Assembly (NCBI RefSeq): GCF_019649055.1
Contig: NW_026570306.1
Location: 496,001-560,000 of the forward strand
Length of the DNA stretch: 64,000 nt
Direction: 5' to 3'
DNA from: Paramacrobiotus metropolitanus
Lineage: Eukaryota; Tardigrada; Eutardigrada; Parachela; Macrobiotidae
Shown: positions 22,543-33,824 of the stretch, in pieces
How the letters are laid out: the number at the start of each line of letters is the position of its first letter
How positions within the stretch are numbered: the stretch's first letter is position 1
Notes under the pieces: model-generated
Database searches by the model: none
The model's input: the letters and a program-made list of their open reading frames with translations, nothing else
Told to the model about the DNA's origin: nothing
Translations under genes and position numbers: made by a program

Positions 22543-22835
22543 TTGATGTTGCGTCCGCATATGACAATGTCTATACTGAAACAACGGCAGTCGCTGCCGA
22601 TCCATGAATTGCGTGATAATTTGCTGAAGTACATCAGGAAAAACCAAATTGTCGCTGTTGGCGAGACGGGCAGTGGAAAATCAACGCAGGTGACACAGTA
22701 TTTGGTGAAGGAAGGTTTCACAACGCGCGGAAAGATTGCATGTACTCACCAGTCAGTCACGGAGCGTGGATGCTATGTACCACTGGCAAAAAGAGCAGCG
22801 GAAGAGCTCAGCTGTCAGCTGGGGCTAGAGGTCAG
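22543..22835 (+). pseudogene. Fragment of a DEAH-box RNA helicase (DHX8/PRP22-like N-terminal helicase core)
   Basis: The frame reads SILKQRQSLPIHELRDNLLK, then VAVGETGSGKSTQVTQYLVK (the Walker A motif), then GFTTRGKIACT and LAKRAAEELSCQLGLEV, and stops at a good donor, AG|GTAAGT, at 22836. This is the start of the helicase core of spliceosomal DEAH proteins such as PRP22/DHX8. The stretch after IACT, where QPRRVAAMSVAKR is expected in the family, is scrambled and longer. No following exon with DEAH or later motifs was found in the next 3 kb. I read it as a duplicated gene fragment. Confidence 0.65.
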
Positions 22836-25814
22836 GTAAGTAAAGGGACAAAACAGAAAGTACGATTCATTTTGTCTAACAAAAATGTTAAAATCACACA
22901 AATTTAAAACAAACAGCAACTCAACACGTTTCTTCCTTGACATACTTGAGGAGGAGGGGGGCACCCGCTTAGAGACAAGTGCCGTAGGTGAAGACATGAG
23001 CTTTACAGTGTTTTTACTGCACCAGAAAATAGAAAACTGCGACATATCTTTTAGCTGTACAAGCCTTTATGCCGTGCACTTTTATGGATCACACTGACGG
23101 CGTCCTTAATAGTGTCAATGCTGACACTAAGAACAGCCTTAGAAGTTCTTTTTTTTTCGGTAGAGGCGGTTAAAGTTTTGGCAACTGAAAATCAAAAGCA
23201 ATATGCAGAAAGGTTGTCCCAGTTTCTATTCGTGATGAGATTGTGCGACAGTAAATCACATTCGGAACAGCAACTACGCCCTTCACATCAGAACAGATCC
23301 TAGATCAATCGACATGGAAGCTCTGAGGATTAAAAGCAAAAATCCGTTTTGTTTGTGGATGGCGTTACCAACAGAAACCAAACTCAATAATAATCCAGCC
23401 GGTAATCTCGCGAAAGATTTTATTCACGCCAGTAACATTTTCCTGAGGTACTGGGACGAGAATCATGCAGTTCACCGCGTGCAACAGCTGCGTGCTATGA
23501 ACGCCGCTGGACCGATCGAGCCGAACAGGTGGGACTTTCTTTTCGTTTTACGGATGCAGAGAGAAGCTTCTAATTGTCCCCTGGCAAAAGTTTCAGTGCA
23601 AATGCAGCAAGGTGTTGGCAGAGGAGCTAGAACTGCAGCCAGAATACTAAGGTGCCCACCTACGCTACGCTGTTAGTCAAAAGATGCAAATAACATAAAA
23701 CGTGACCCTGAAGGTAAGCCAAAACACTTCGAACAGGCTGTTAGACTTACAACAACGATGCCATAATGCCGGAAATTATCTAAAGGCCACATCATGGAGC
23801 AAAAACCAGTAAAAGTTCCTCACACAAGATTCCAACAAGTTATCCAAAACCAGCATGGAAGTATCATATTGTTCTTGTAGAAGTGTACCCTTTTGTGCGA
23901 CACGGATGACCTTTGTTAGAAATGGCATCATCAGTTCCATATGACGAATAATCGTTACAGTTGATAGTAACTTGATACGACCCAGCGCGAACGCACGAAG
24001 TTTACTGCCTTATTTAGCGTACAATACTAAAGATCTGACATTAATGTATTGTTAGTGGACACGTCTGTTTGAGCTTCCTCTATATTGTATCTGTACGAGC
24101 ATTTTGAAATATAAGAACTATACTCATCATAAACGAGTTCAAGAGGCAGCGGCACGAGTCGGATCGCACCAAGACAGGAAACTCTAGCGCGGCCCCCGTT
24201 GCCGTTGCCATGACTTCGTCCCACGTTCCCGAGAAAGCTCCACCCTCTTATGCGCACAAAAGAGTCGACAAAGCCCATGATAACATAAAACCCAGAATAA
24301 ATTAAAATATTAACCAAACCCACCAATTATAAAATCAAATCAAACCCATCCATTTTCCCAGAACGATGATGCGTAATGCTAAGAACGCAACCTTTTGCAA
24401 GATCAGCCTTGTGGTTACAAATCGCCGGCGGAAACCGTTTGAATCAGCATGTTGAACATTGCAAAGCCATCAATGGGCTAGGTCAATTGCATTTGGGTAA
24501 CCGATGCGCGTCGGGTAACGGAGAAACGCGTAAAAATCTTTCCATGACTCAGCGAAACGTTACGGCGCGTAAGCAGGTAAACGATTTGATTGGTCTCCGC
24601 AAATGCGACGTCACCGGAACTCTGTATGGCACCAAGCCGGATCAGGGATTTGACGGGTCAGATCGAGAGGATCGAAATTCGAATGCGTCAGTTCTTACAG
24701 TACACCGTAAAAGCAACGCTAAACGGACGAAGAGAAAGTGTTTCGCACTTTACGATATGAAATTCCGCCAAGCAGGACAGAAAGTGGCAGCGCAGTAGAA
24801 TGCACCTGAAAAATGTTTCTGCGTGTGCGAACACTGCTTTACGGGCACTTTGCACCGCCACTGATCGCAACAAATCAGACACACTAATATTTCTTTTACG
24901 AAGGGTTTCGATATAAGGGAACAGCGATTAAACACCGATAGACAAAAAAAAACGGGAAAAATTGTATCCTGTTTGATGCCCAGGACGAATTGGAATATCA
25001 GCCGTCGGGTCTCAAAAATGTCAAGCGCGCTTCATCGGTTATCAAAACTTGTCTCATCGTTTATAAGAAAAGAAACAAAACGAGTCTTCAACAAAAATTT
25101 TAAAGGTCACTCCGCTCAAACAATCATCTGGTCCGATATGCAGAAAGCGGCCGAGGCAACAAAGAATACGACATACGAGACAGTGATGGTCTACTCGTTT
25201 CAGTTGCTGAGTGGTCGGATATAAAAGTTCCTTCGGAAAAAGTCAGTCTGGCCGGTCTCAATTCCGTGTGCCGATACCGCGCCACAAATGGCTGATAATC
25301 GGTAAAATGGATGGATCGTCTGCCCGACGAAGAACGAGATTCGTTTTAGACCACGATTTGGCTTTTCGTTGAAGTCGAACCGAGTAGATAAGGACTGGCC
25401 AGATTTCAGGATGCGTAATTTACTGTTAATTTGCTCATGTCATAGGAACTGAGAGTCGTTACAATTTCTCGTAGGTAATCTACCCACCATTTTTTTAAGG
25501 GGGTACCATTGCTCATTTTAACGTACTGTAGTAAAGAAAAGGCGATAATTAAGGCGTATTTTAAGAACCTTCTGCAGTTGAATCATCGATATTTCAAAAA
25601 TTGGCGCCCAGAAGAATGCAAAGCCATCATCAGAAAATTAATCGAACAGCGGATCCATCCAAGAAAAATTTAAGAAAAGTAGAAAACATTAATAGTATAA
25701 TGGACATTCCGAAAGTAAGTAGTAGTAAGTTTTCACTGTATGATCATGACCATGAATTAATTATTTTAGGTTCCACGCCCGGATTTCCTGAATTCGCGCG
25801 GGTTTCCGGAGATA
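22836..25814. other. Region with unsupported open frames
   Basis: Open frames at 23314-23676 (120 codons) and 24376-24798 (140 codons) have mixed composition but no motif that I recognise. They could be exons of genes extending in other frames. Neither continues the helicase. Confidence 0.3.
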
Positions 25815-25964
25815 TCTATTTATTGTAAGGCAAAATACGAGATGCTGGACAACAAAGGCCTTCCCAGTACAGTCGTTAGGCCTTCCCAGTACAGTCGTGT
25901 CTATTTATTGTAAGGCAAAATACGAGATGCTGGACAACAAAGGCCTTCCCAGTACAGTCGTTAG
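25815..25964 (+). repeat. Tandem duplication of a 65 bp segment
   Basis: 25815-25879 and 25900-25964 are identical as far as I can read (TCTATTTATTGTAAGGC ... CAGTACAGTCGTTAG). The 20 bp between them is a partial third copy (GCCTTCCCAGTACAGTCGTG). The identity indicates a very recent event or an assembly artefact. Confidence 0.9.
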
Positions 25965-26253
25965 CTGGCTTGAAACGGAGGTGCCCTCTGAAAATGTAGA
26001 ATGCCATCTCTCCACCGGCGAGAAACTGTGGAGAGATGGCATCGTAGTGACGGCCAAGATAGACAAAACGCATATTTTATTCCTTGGTTGTTGGTTTAAA
26101 ATAAATATTATCTTCTTATTTATAAACATTATTTTCTTTTATATATATACAAGCGGAAGAAGATCGTGTGCGACAAGAGCAGGAACGGGCTGCCAAAAGG
26201 GCTGAGAAGCCGCAGAACCGGACCTTGCAACGTAGGCAGAACAAACCAGCGGA

Positions 26254-26521
26254 ATGGAAGAAGAAAAAAAGAAGCAGCTGAAGCGCGAGCACCCGGAGGT
26301 AAGGGTGGTTCGGTTTCCCTCTTTTGATCCGTATATATTCGGTTTCCACTCTTGCATTCATTTTGGGTTCTTTGTAGGCGGCGTTGGAAAAGGCCGAGTG
26401 GAAGCTGAAGAAGGCGGAACAGGAAGCCAGCCGGCACCGTCAGGAGGTTGAGCGGCTGAAGAAACGGATTAAGAACTGTGGTATATGTGTGCGACCTTGC
26501 CGGTCGCGTGTATTCTCATAA
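26254..26521 (+). CDS. Short coiled-coil protein (two exons), hypothetical
   Basis: Exon 1 is 26254-26298 (MEEEKKKQLKREHPE), the intron 26299-26377 (79 bp, GTAAGG...TTTGTAG) and exon 2 26378-26521, encoding AALEKAEWKLKKAEQEASRH and RQEVERLKKRIKNCGICVRP, ending in TAA. The exons join in phase 0 for 62 residues dominated by a charged helix. Upstream, from an AG at 26153, a second frame (EEDRVRQEQERAAKRAEK) is also coiled-coil-like but is out of phase by one base within an A-run. The true gene may therefore be longer, with an indel at 26262-26275. Function unknown. Confidence 0.45.
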
Positions 26522-26994
26522 TTATAACCTTGTACGTCCTGACTTGCTTAGATACGAATATGCGCTGTTGTCACGTACAACTGCATGAGCAGTTAGACGT
26601 GAGCGGACAAGTTACAGTAAACATCAATAAATACTAATGTAGTATTAGACGGTACTTATACGATACTTCACAAGAACCGTCGAATGTTTTGGGATTGCTT
26701 GCATGCATTCTGTGATGGTTGCTGCGCTTTGTTGTTACTGATAAATGCAACGTTCTGACCGTGGCAAGTGAATTATTGAATATTGCGTATGGAATTTTGC
26801 TAACTGTATGATGATAATCAACATAAATAACACAAGTATTACTTCAATCTGTATATTGTCCGAACGTTTTCTGTGCAAACAAAAAACAAATGTAGATGAA
26901 GTTTCAGAAAACTGACAGCGGCTTGTGGTCCGCGGTCGGTTTCTCGAATGATTTTGATTGATTTAGTATTTATTTGTGCACTATTTGCAATCAG

Positions 26995-27290
26995 TATACG
27001 CTTACGCACTAAACAGTGGTGTTACTTCAGTTCTTTACCACCTATCACAATTTGCGCTCAAGAAAATAACGGTAATTTGGTTACTCACTCGCTCAGTCGG
27101 CTCTGCGCATTGGATAGTAATGGACATTGGTCACTCACTATGTGCAGTGAACAGTAGTGGCACTTCAGTTACCTGTGCACTGTAGAGTAGCGGAACTGCG
27201 GTTACTCACCCATCTATCGGGCTAGTAATTTGATCACTCAATTTGTACACCAAATAGTAGTGATTCGGTAACTCGTTGATCAGAACCCCT
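26995..27290 (+). repeat. Degenerate minisatellite
   Basis: A phrase like GCACTxxACAGTAGTGGxACTTCGGTTACTCAC recurs about five times with strong divergence (near 27005, 27105, 27140, 27180 and 27245). Open frames overlapping it reflect the repeat, not a gene. Confidence 0.55.
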
Positions 27291-28059
27291 GTGACCGTAC
27301 CCCCGAGACCGTAGTCTCCAAATTAATACCCGTTCTGATCTGAAGAAGCTAAATTATTCTGTATCATACGGAATAATTTACGGACCGGATATGGCGATTA
27401 CTGATTAATCACTGTCCTCAGTTTGGCTCGGACTGTAATGAAAGGTCAGCCCGTTTTAACGATTACTATGGTCAGTTTCTTTTACAGCTGCCTTCAAACG
27501 GCTTTGAACGAGCGTTCTTATTCCTAAGTCATGTTTTTGAGCGCTTTAAATTGTTAACGATTGATTGAAATGAAGCCACCCCTAGCAGCATCGCTTACGT
27601 TACTGCTAACTGGGTTTTTTAGTTTTGTAGGAATAAAAGTTTAAATCCTTTGAATTTGCTGATGTAAAAAGGTACCAGTTAAATTTACTGATTTTTTGCT
27701 CCATGCAACCGGACTCGGAAATTGCTTTCAAGTTATAATTAGGAGCGGATAGTTACCAAAACAAAATTCATGTGACACAGTTTCCAGACACGCTGAATCA
27801 AATGGCATTAGCAGTTTTCGATTAATTTTTTGGTTTGTTCTGATCAGATCGTACGGGGTTTTCCGTTGTAATATAGATCTTTTCCTTGATAAATAAATAT
27901 TTATTTCCTTTTACAAAAGGGAGGAGAGTAGCGCATGTAGCACGTAGTAGCTGAAATAAATAAAATAGAGTGTGCTTGTGAGTTGTGGAGTGGAAGCAGC
28001 CGCTGATTGTGAATATACAATGTATTTTAATAAAGTTCATAAACACTACAGTCCTCCCG
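27291..28059. other. Intergenic, nothing identified
   Basis: AT-rich; no supported features. Confidence 0.4.
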
Positions 28060-28870
28060 AGCAGCTTGTGGATATCACTGGACAGGGCACAAGCGGTCAT
28101 AAAGATGCTTCATTCGATTTGCCCGCCTCGCGATCTGGATGAACCTACTAGCGCCCAAATCGTGGGAAAAATTTGCGAAGGCGTTCACCATGAAGACAAA
28201 TGCCACCGTACTCTGTAAATTGGGCTAACAATTTCGACTACAGCATGAGGCTGGGGAAACGTTTTCAGAGTTTACAAACAAACTCCCTTGTATAGCAGAA
28301 AACTGCAATTTCCCTGTTCTCGAAAAGAATATACTGTATGTATCCACATTCTTCAGCGGTGTTAGGAATGACGAAACCCATCAACTTTTAATGTCCAAGG
28401 ACTCTGCGATCTTTGTATAGCTAACGAAGTGGCCCAGTAATATGAACCAGCTAAAAACTGAAGGGGTAGCCCGCCCGCCGTCGAGGCGGCCATTACCGAA
28501 AATGTGGCAAGGAAAACTTCAAAGGCGCTGGTAACCGTACGCGTGAAAACCGACGGGGAGAAGGACATGGCGGAGGCAATGCGGCAGAGCGAACCGGACG
28601 CCAGGCGTCTTTCGTAGTTTTAACCACGCGTGAACAAATTGTTGGGCTAGGACGCGGTGCGCCGAAACTGCGGAAAGAAAGGTCACATCCTGCCAGTGTG
28701 CCGCAGCAGGAATGGTCACCTGGCAGAAAACGTAATTTTCGCGAAAGCACATGCTAAACGAGCCTGGTTGACAGAAGTTCTAGAAAGTGAAGCCCTAATA
28801 CGCTGCCTGAAACGTATCGGAAAGAGATCGGGCAACAAATACTGTAAACTGCTGCACGCCTTGATATAAC
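28060..28870 (+). pseudogene. gag: Decayed Ty3/gypsy-like gag
   Basis: Successive frames give LHSICPPRDLDEPTSAQIVG, then RLQHEAGETFSEFTNKL, CIAENCNFPVLEKN and FFSGVRNDETHQLLMSKD. This is the order of the Retrotrans_gag domain, in which a GES-type motif is followed by a Leu/Cys-rich helix and a GVRN-type turn. Further on, NCGKKGHILPVC (about 28658-28695) is a CCHC zinc knuckle with its first Cys lost to a two-base insertion. There are several frame changes and stops. The pol part is not found downstream. Confidence 0.7.
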
Positions 28871-29342
28871 GATTCCATTTACGTTTCGGAGCTGAGCTGT
28901 CTAGGCCTCAAGGAGCTTCAAGCGCTAGCTACGTACGGGCACGGGGCCCGTGCTCAGGAAGCTTATTTGTTGACCTTTCTGTTCGTCACAGAAGCAATCG
29001 ATTTTGATGCTACTTATTTTCAGAAAAAGAACCGGTGGTTCTTGCACTTTTTATTTGAAAAAATTTTGAGTAGGTTAATTTCTCCAATTAATTTCTTCTA
29101 CTGGGTTTTTCTGCTGCGTGATGCGGGAGAATATAAAAACGTAGGACAGGTTTTTTCCGTTCTGGGAACCTTAAGCTTAGTATCCACATAAATGATGAAA
29201 TTAATGTACAATGCTTTAAAACGAATTCTGCTTAAATAATTTCAGTTCACCGACCACATGGATGCGCGACTACTGCCCTTGCTAAAGCATTGCTAATGTT
29301 AATGCAGACAATATACGGTACCTACCGCCGGCTACCGGTATA
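28871..29342. other. Spacer, nothing identified
   Basis: An AT-rich stretch with no motif-bearing frame. Confidence 0.35.
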
Positions 29343-29539
29343 AGAGGGGATGTCAGTGGCTCACCTAGATAATCCCTGTACTTGCCACCGTCAGCCGGCT
29401 GGAGCATGACGTTGTGGCTATACATGGTGTTTATGTACCGCGCCAGATTTAGCCATATGTATTGCCGTAACGTCACACTCCAGGCGGGTGACGGCAGCAA
29501 TACAGGGGATTACCTAGGTGAGCCACTGTCATCCCCTCG
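29343..29539. mobile_element. Hairpin MITE, copy 2 (197 bp)
   Basis: The arms GAGGGGATGxCAGTGGCTCACCTAG, then TAATCCCxTGTA and GCCGTCA-C-GGCTGGAG, are inverted across a short centre. The flanks are TA (29341-29342 and 29540-29541). It is non-coding and shares its inner arms with 17202-17404. Confidence 0.8.
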
Positions 29540-29873
29540 TATTAGTGAAATTAATACATGTAGTAATGACTGTCAATACTATAGCAACTTTTGATAATTC
29601 AAATAATTAAAACTTTATTTGATTGGTCAGTCTGTTCGGAATGATGAGTCACAGCTGGCTAGTGTATTTCGGTGTTTAACGGTGTGATGTGAGAAGGTGA
29701 AAATTGGACACTGATCAGTCGGTGATGAAGTAACTTCCTCGATTCTAATAAAAATTGGTCCATGGGCAACCTGTCGATCGTTCGTTCGTTCTAACCTGTC
29801 GTTTCTCTCCTGCACATTTCCTTTCATCCAGAGATAACAGTAAGATCTCTTCCTGTTTGTGAATTTCACAATT

Positions 29874-29923
29874 GTGTAATATTAGACCACCAACATCGGT
29901 CTGTTGGTGGTCTAATATTACAC
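29874..29923. repeat. Perfect 22 bp inverted repeat with 6-base loop
   Basis: Arms 29874-29895 (GTGTAATATTAGACCACC...) and 29902-29923 are exact reverse complements around TCGGTC. No mismatches, which is unusual in this diverged sequence. Confidence 0.9.
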
Positions 29924-31497
29924 CACCGTGGCGCGGCGTGTAGCCAACCCACAGTAAACGGGAGCTCATCATCAGGCTTCCGTTGTAATACTTACCCGAT
30001 ACCGGCGATACGTACCTGAACCGGTTGTGCCGCCAACAGCCACCCGCGTTTGCCCGTGCAAAACAAGAAATCGGCTTCGAAAATTTTCACCCTCTTGAAA
30101 CATCGATTTAATAAAATGCGGGTATTCATTTATCTGTCAGGACGCCATCATAATACTTAGTCTAAACAGGTTTTTTGCTTAGAAGAACCATAGTGTTGGC
30201 ATAATGAGCGTAATAAAATATCTTGTCCCATCTGCGTGCTGGGCGCTTTGATAAATAATCAGTCGGCGCACTCGTCGCTATTTAAAACAAAAACGAAAAG
30301 AATATTATACTCGTTGGCACGAAAACTTGCATTGAGATCGCTCTTAATCAAAAGCTAGCACAATACTTAGTACTTACCTTTTACTTAGCAACTGCATGTA
30401 TTACAGTATCAACGCAACAAATCGGAACATTCCGTTGGGATTAAGTAGGCAGCGATTCGATTTGGCCCGCGGTTCATCAATACTGTACATATAGAGTAGT
30501 ACTGTGCTCGTTCACGCACATTAATTTTATGATTCAGTAAGAACTTAGTACTTGGAGTAATTTTCTTCTTCTTTACTTGGTCTTATTGTTTTATTTTGAG
30601 GTATTGTATCTGTAGTGGAAACTGCAAAGCGATCAAAAGAAATATTATCAGTTCAAATACTGTAACTCTGCACTCTCATGTACAATCAATAATCATTTTC
30701 CGGGCAGAATGTACGTATTATAATAATGTAACCATTATCAGATTTAAGCGGAATATTTTACCCGCAGTAGACTGCCATGCGGTTTCGCATGAAAACTGCC
30801 GTGCTTATTTGCCTTATTGGCTTGTGACTTGTGAGACCTAGCGAACTTATTGACTTTAATGCTACAAACCTAGGAAAAGACCAGCTCCAACTCCTCCCAG
30901 CACTGTAACACAGTATCTACGAGTTCTCCGTGCCAATTTTATTGTGAAAAATCTAACACTGGCGTACATCTAACGCTAATTCAGGAACTGTACATGCAGC
31001 AGTTTATTGAATACACATTTGTGCATTCAATAAACAGCGGTTTTCCAAGAACATGAGATCATGCTCTACACTAGTTTTTGGTTAAGCACTCGAGCCGGCA
31101 GCGTATGCAATCCCAGAAAATTCTGAAAGCCAGGAATTCGACCACAAGGATGTACCCCGAAAAACAGTGAGTGTGGCAGCACAGTAAGCCGCTGATACCG
31201 CAAGAAATCTAAGTCACCGAAGTGGTTAAGTTGAAAGCACTTGAAGCGGGTGCCGACGCATGGCAGTAAACGCGCGCATGTAAGCATAAAAGCTTGAAGT
31301 ACCCACAAGACTCACTATTATCCCTGGGATCGCATATGGGGCCGGCTCGAGTGCTTTACCCGAAACCAGTGCGGAACATGATTTCTTATGCTTGGAAATC
31401 GCATTAAGCACATACCCGAAAACAATTTCAGTACCACGAACGGAGTTTGTAAAACTTTGGTCAACAATACCGACTTATATGTAAACGTTTCGAAAAC
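29924..31497. other. Intergenic, nothing identified
   Basis: No gene or mobile element that I can support. Confidence 0.4.
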
Positions 31498-31505
31498 TAT
31501 TTAAA
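31498..31505 (+). promoter_or_regulatory. TATA-like box of secreted-peptide gene copy 2
   Basis: TATTTAAA lies about 100 bp upstream of the ATG at 31608, at the very left edge of the duplicated block. For copy 1 the window starts inside this motif (TAAA...). The transcript start would fall near 31530. Confidence 0.45.
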
Positions 31506-32206
31506 CCCAGGATTCTCTCTGCATTTTCTATTATTGTCCTGAGCTTTTACAAAGTGTCACAATAATTATCAAGTCTGCAGTTCTCCCCCAGATCGTTTGT
31601 TTCCATCATGAACCCGAAAACCACGATTGCCTTGACCATTGGTCTCCTGGTGTGTTGTATGGTATGTCAGTTACATATTTAGCTTTCTTCTAGCAGTCTT
31701 AATAACGTGTAGCCAGTCGTTGATTGCTTACTGTAGTGGACATCACAAGTGTATGGCCGCCCTGGAGTTCCGAAGCCTGGAAAGCCTGGCTGCTGTCGCG
31801 GCACGGAATACTTTTGCGAGCCAGGGAACCAATCAGGTCCTGGCCCCAAGTGGATCCCAAAGGTCAGGCCTCCCGCCAAAATGGCAAATCACCCTTGCGT
31901 CACAAAAGGCGTCCCGGGTTATAATTAAAACGACCATACTCCGCGGTTTGTCATGCCTTCTTGCAGAAAGAAATTTCCCCTAGAGTGCTAATTTGTCTGA
32001 TTCATTCATCTGTTTCATACATAATCAACTGCATTTGCTTGCTTATGGCTATACTGTCCATAAGCTTTATGCGGGTAGCTTGATAGAAAATTTATTATTA
32101 GCAGATTACTGCATGTGTATTTGCTTTGCCTAAATATTGTTGGCTCGATTAGTGATGGAGGTTCGAAGTTTCCCACAATTTAAAAACTGTTAAGCCACTT
32201 TCGCTT
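31503..32206 (+). repeat. Duplicated block, copy 2
   Basis: Matches 1-709 in direct orientation, about 31.5 kb away. Similarity begins at the window edge in copy 1, so the true left boundary is unknown. Confidence 0.85.
31608..31928 (+). CDS. Small secreted Cys/Pro/Gly-rich peptide, copy 2 (two exons)
   Basis: Exon 1 is 31608-31661, the intron 31662-31736 (75 bp) and exon 2 31737-31928, for 81 residues. The splice sites are those of copy 1 and the join is in phase 0. Compared with copy 1 there are four replacements (Ile to Asn at residue 2, Asp to Gly before the CC pair, Tyr to Phe, Ala to Pro) and one extra C-terminal Asn, against about six silent changes. All cysteines are kept. Exons differ less than the intron, which suggests selection on the protein. 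Confidence 0.72.
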
Positions 32207-32874
32207 AAGTGCGTCGTGTTATGGTAGTTATACGTACTTACCATGTTATACCGTCTGCATTCCAAATGTACGAAGTATACCGGTACCGGTCTTTAACATG
32301 GCGCAGTGAAAACAATTTACAAATCAAATTGCAGAAACAAGAATTCCGAATTATTAGGATCGTAATATCTGGCTAGTTACTATGCGCGAATCAGGGTGGT
32401 TATCAGCTAAAAATTACGAGGAAAATTATTTAATAGGCAGCTATGCAAAGCCCGCCATATTATTATCGCTGTCATGAAAAGTTTTAATTTTGTGGAAGGT
32501 GAATGCGGTTTGCTTAACAACTTCATCAGTGCAGCGAACACGTCGAGGTAAGCCATTTGGATTTATCAATGATACGGAAAAGCTGTTGAGGTACCCGGAT
32601 AATGCTTGTGCAGTTATCGCGGTATACGACGGCTTAAAGCATTATTTTGTTTTGCGGTATTACAAGTTGATCAAAACGATTCCGTACAGAGTACAAACGA
32701 TTGAGTACGTTTATGCGTAACGTGAAACCTGTTAGCAGAAGGTTACAAAGCCGGACAAGGCGCACAGAATAAGGAGCATTATTTTTGCAGTCCTCGTAAC
32801 TCGTAAGTACCGCAATACTGGCATCATTTAGAGTGATATGGTGGCAGTTTATCAGGACGTTTAGCACTCGAGGT
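32207..32874. other. Spacer, nothing identified
   Basis: The open frame 32490-32720 has no motif. Confidence 0.35.
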
Positions 32875-32938
32875 TTCCGCTTTGAGCAGACCCCAAAACT
32901 GCTGTTATCGACAGTTTTCGGAGCTGCTAAATGCGGAA
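32875..32938. repeat. Hairpin repeat family, copy D
   Basis: TTCCGCTTTGAGCAG pairs with CTGCTAAATGCGGAA. The outer T-A pair seen in other copies is changed to C-G on both sides, a compensatory change. Confidence 0.8.
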
Positions 32939-33824
32939 TCTCTGGCGGCAAAGCTGTTTGTAGCAGCAGATATGCTCCTAAGTATCGTTAGTATAACACC
33001 TATGCAGTATCCGAAGGCTAGAGCAAAAAATTGTTTTGCAAAAGAAGCATACAACCGGTAATGTCAGATATTGCGCCCTTACAGTACACGAAGGCACAAC
33101 CTTGAAAATTCATTGTCATTTGCCATCTAGGAAGATTCCGTGATGGTAGCGTTTGATAAATTTAACACCTAAACTTTCGCAAATCATGGTATCCCGGTGC
33201 GCCCCATCACTGCCCAAGGGACAGATCGTAGAAGATACAACTCTACTTCCAGCGGGGCCCCTAGTTAAGGGACAAAATTGCCAGCCAGTTTAACGGTCAT
33301 TGTCAACAGCCCCCAGACCCTGCTTGTGAAGATGTGCAGCGATACGTGACGCAGGTGTTCTTACATAAAATCAAGCATATAAAAAGTAATATTTCAATAC
33401 GCAAATATTAATATTTACATATATACATATTTACTGTCCACGATGCGTATACACATAATTAAGTACATGCAATGGTGCATAAATAGGTGCGAGTACCTGA
33501 ACACATTAATAATATATACCCAATCGGCTGCACATAGGCTCGTGGATCATCCCATTGCAGCGAATTATATTAATCATGGCACGTAAGATTTCAAACCGAC
33601 TGATCTTACGGATGTATAAAGCACAGCCAAGTACTAGCAGAGCGATATCCTTTGCCATCATTACGTATAATACGAACTATGACCGGTGACCTTTCTAACC
33701 GGTCATATTTGCCTGCTGGCTGTTACATACCGGAGCTACAAAAATCATTTGACTAGCACCACGAAATTTTAAATTTTTAAAAAAAACATTAGGCGAAAAA
33801 ATGACGATCCGAGGGGCGGTATAG
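32939..33824. other. Spacer, nothing identified
   Basis: AT-rich; includes runs of TATACATATT-like sequence around 33415-33430. Confidence 0.35.

Noticed and set aside
29874-29923. TAATATTAC in a hairpin, as in replication origins of circular Rep-encoding DNA viruses
   Set aside because: In those origins the nonamer is in the loop; here it is in the stem, and no Rep-like frame lies nearby.
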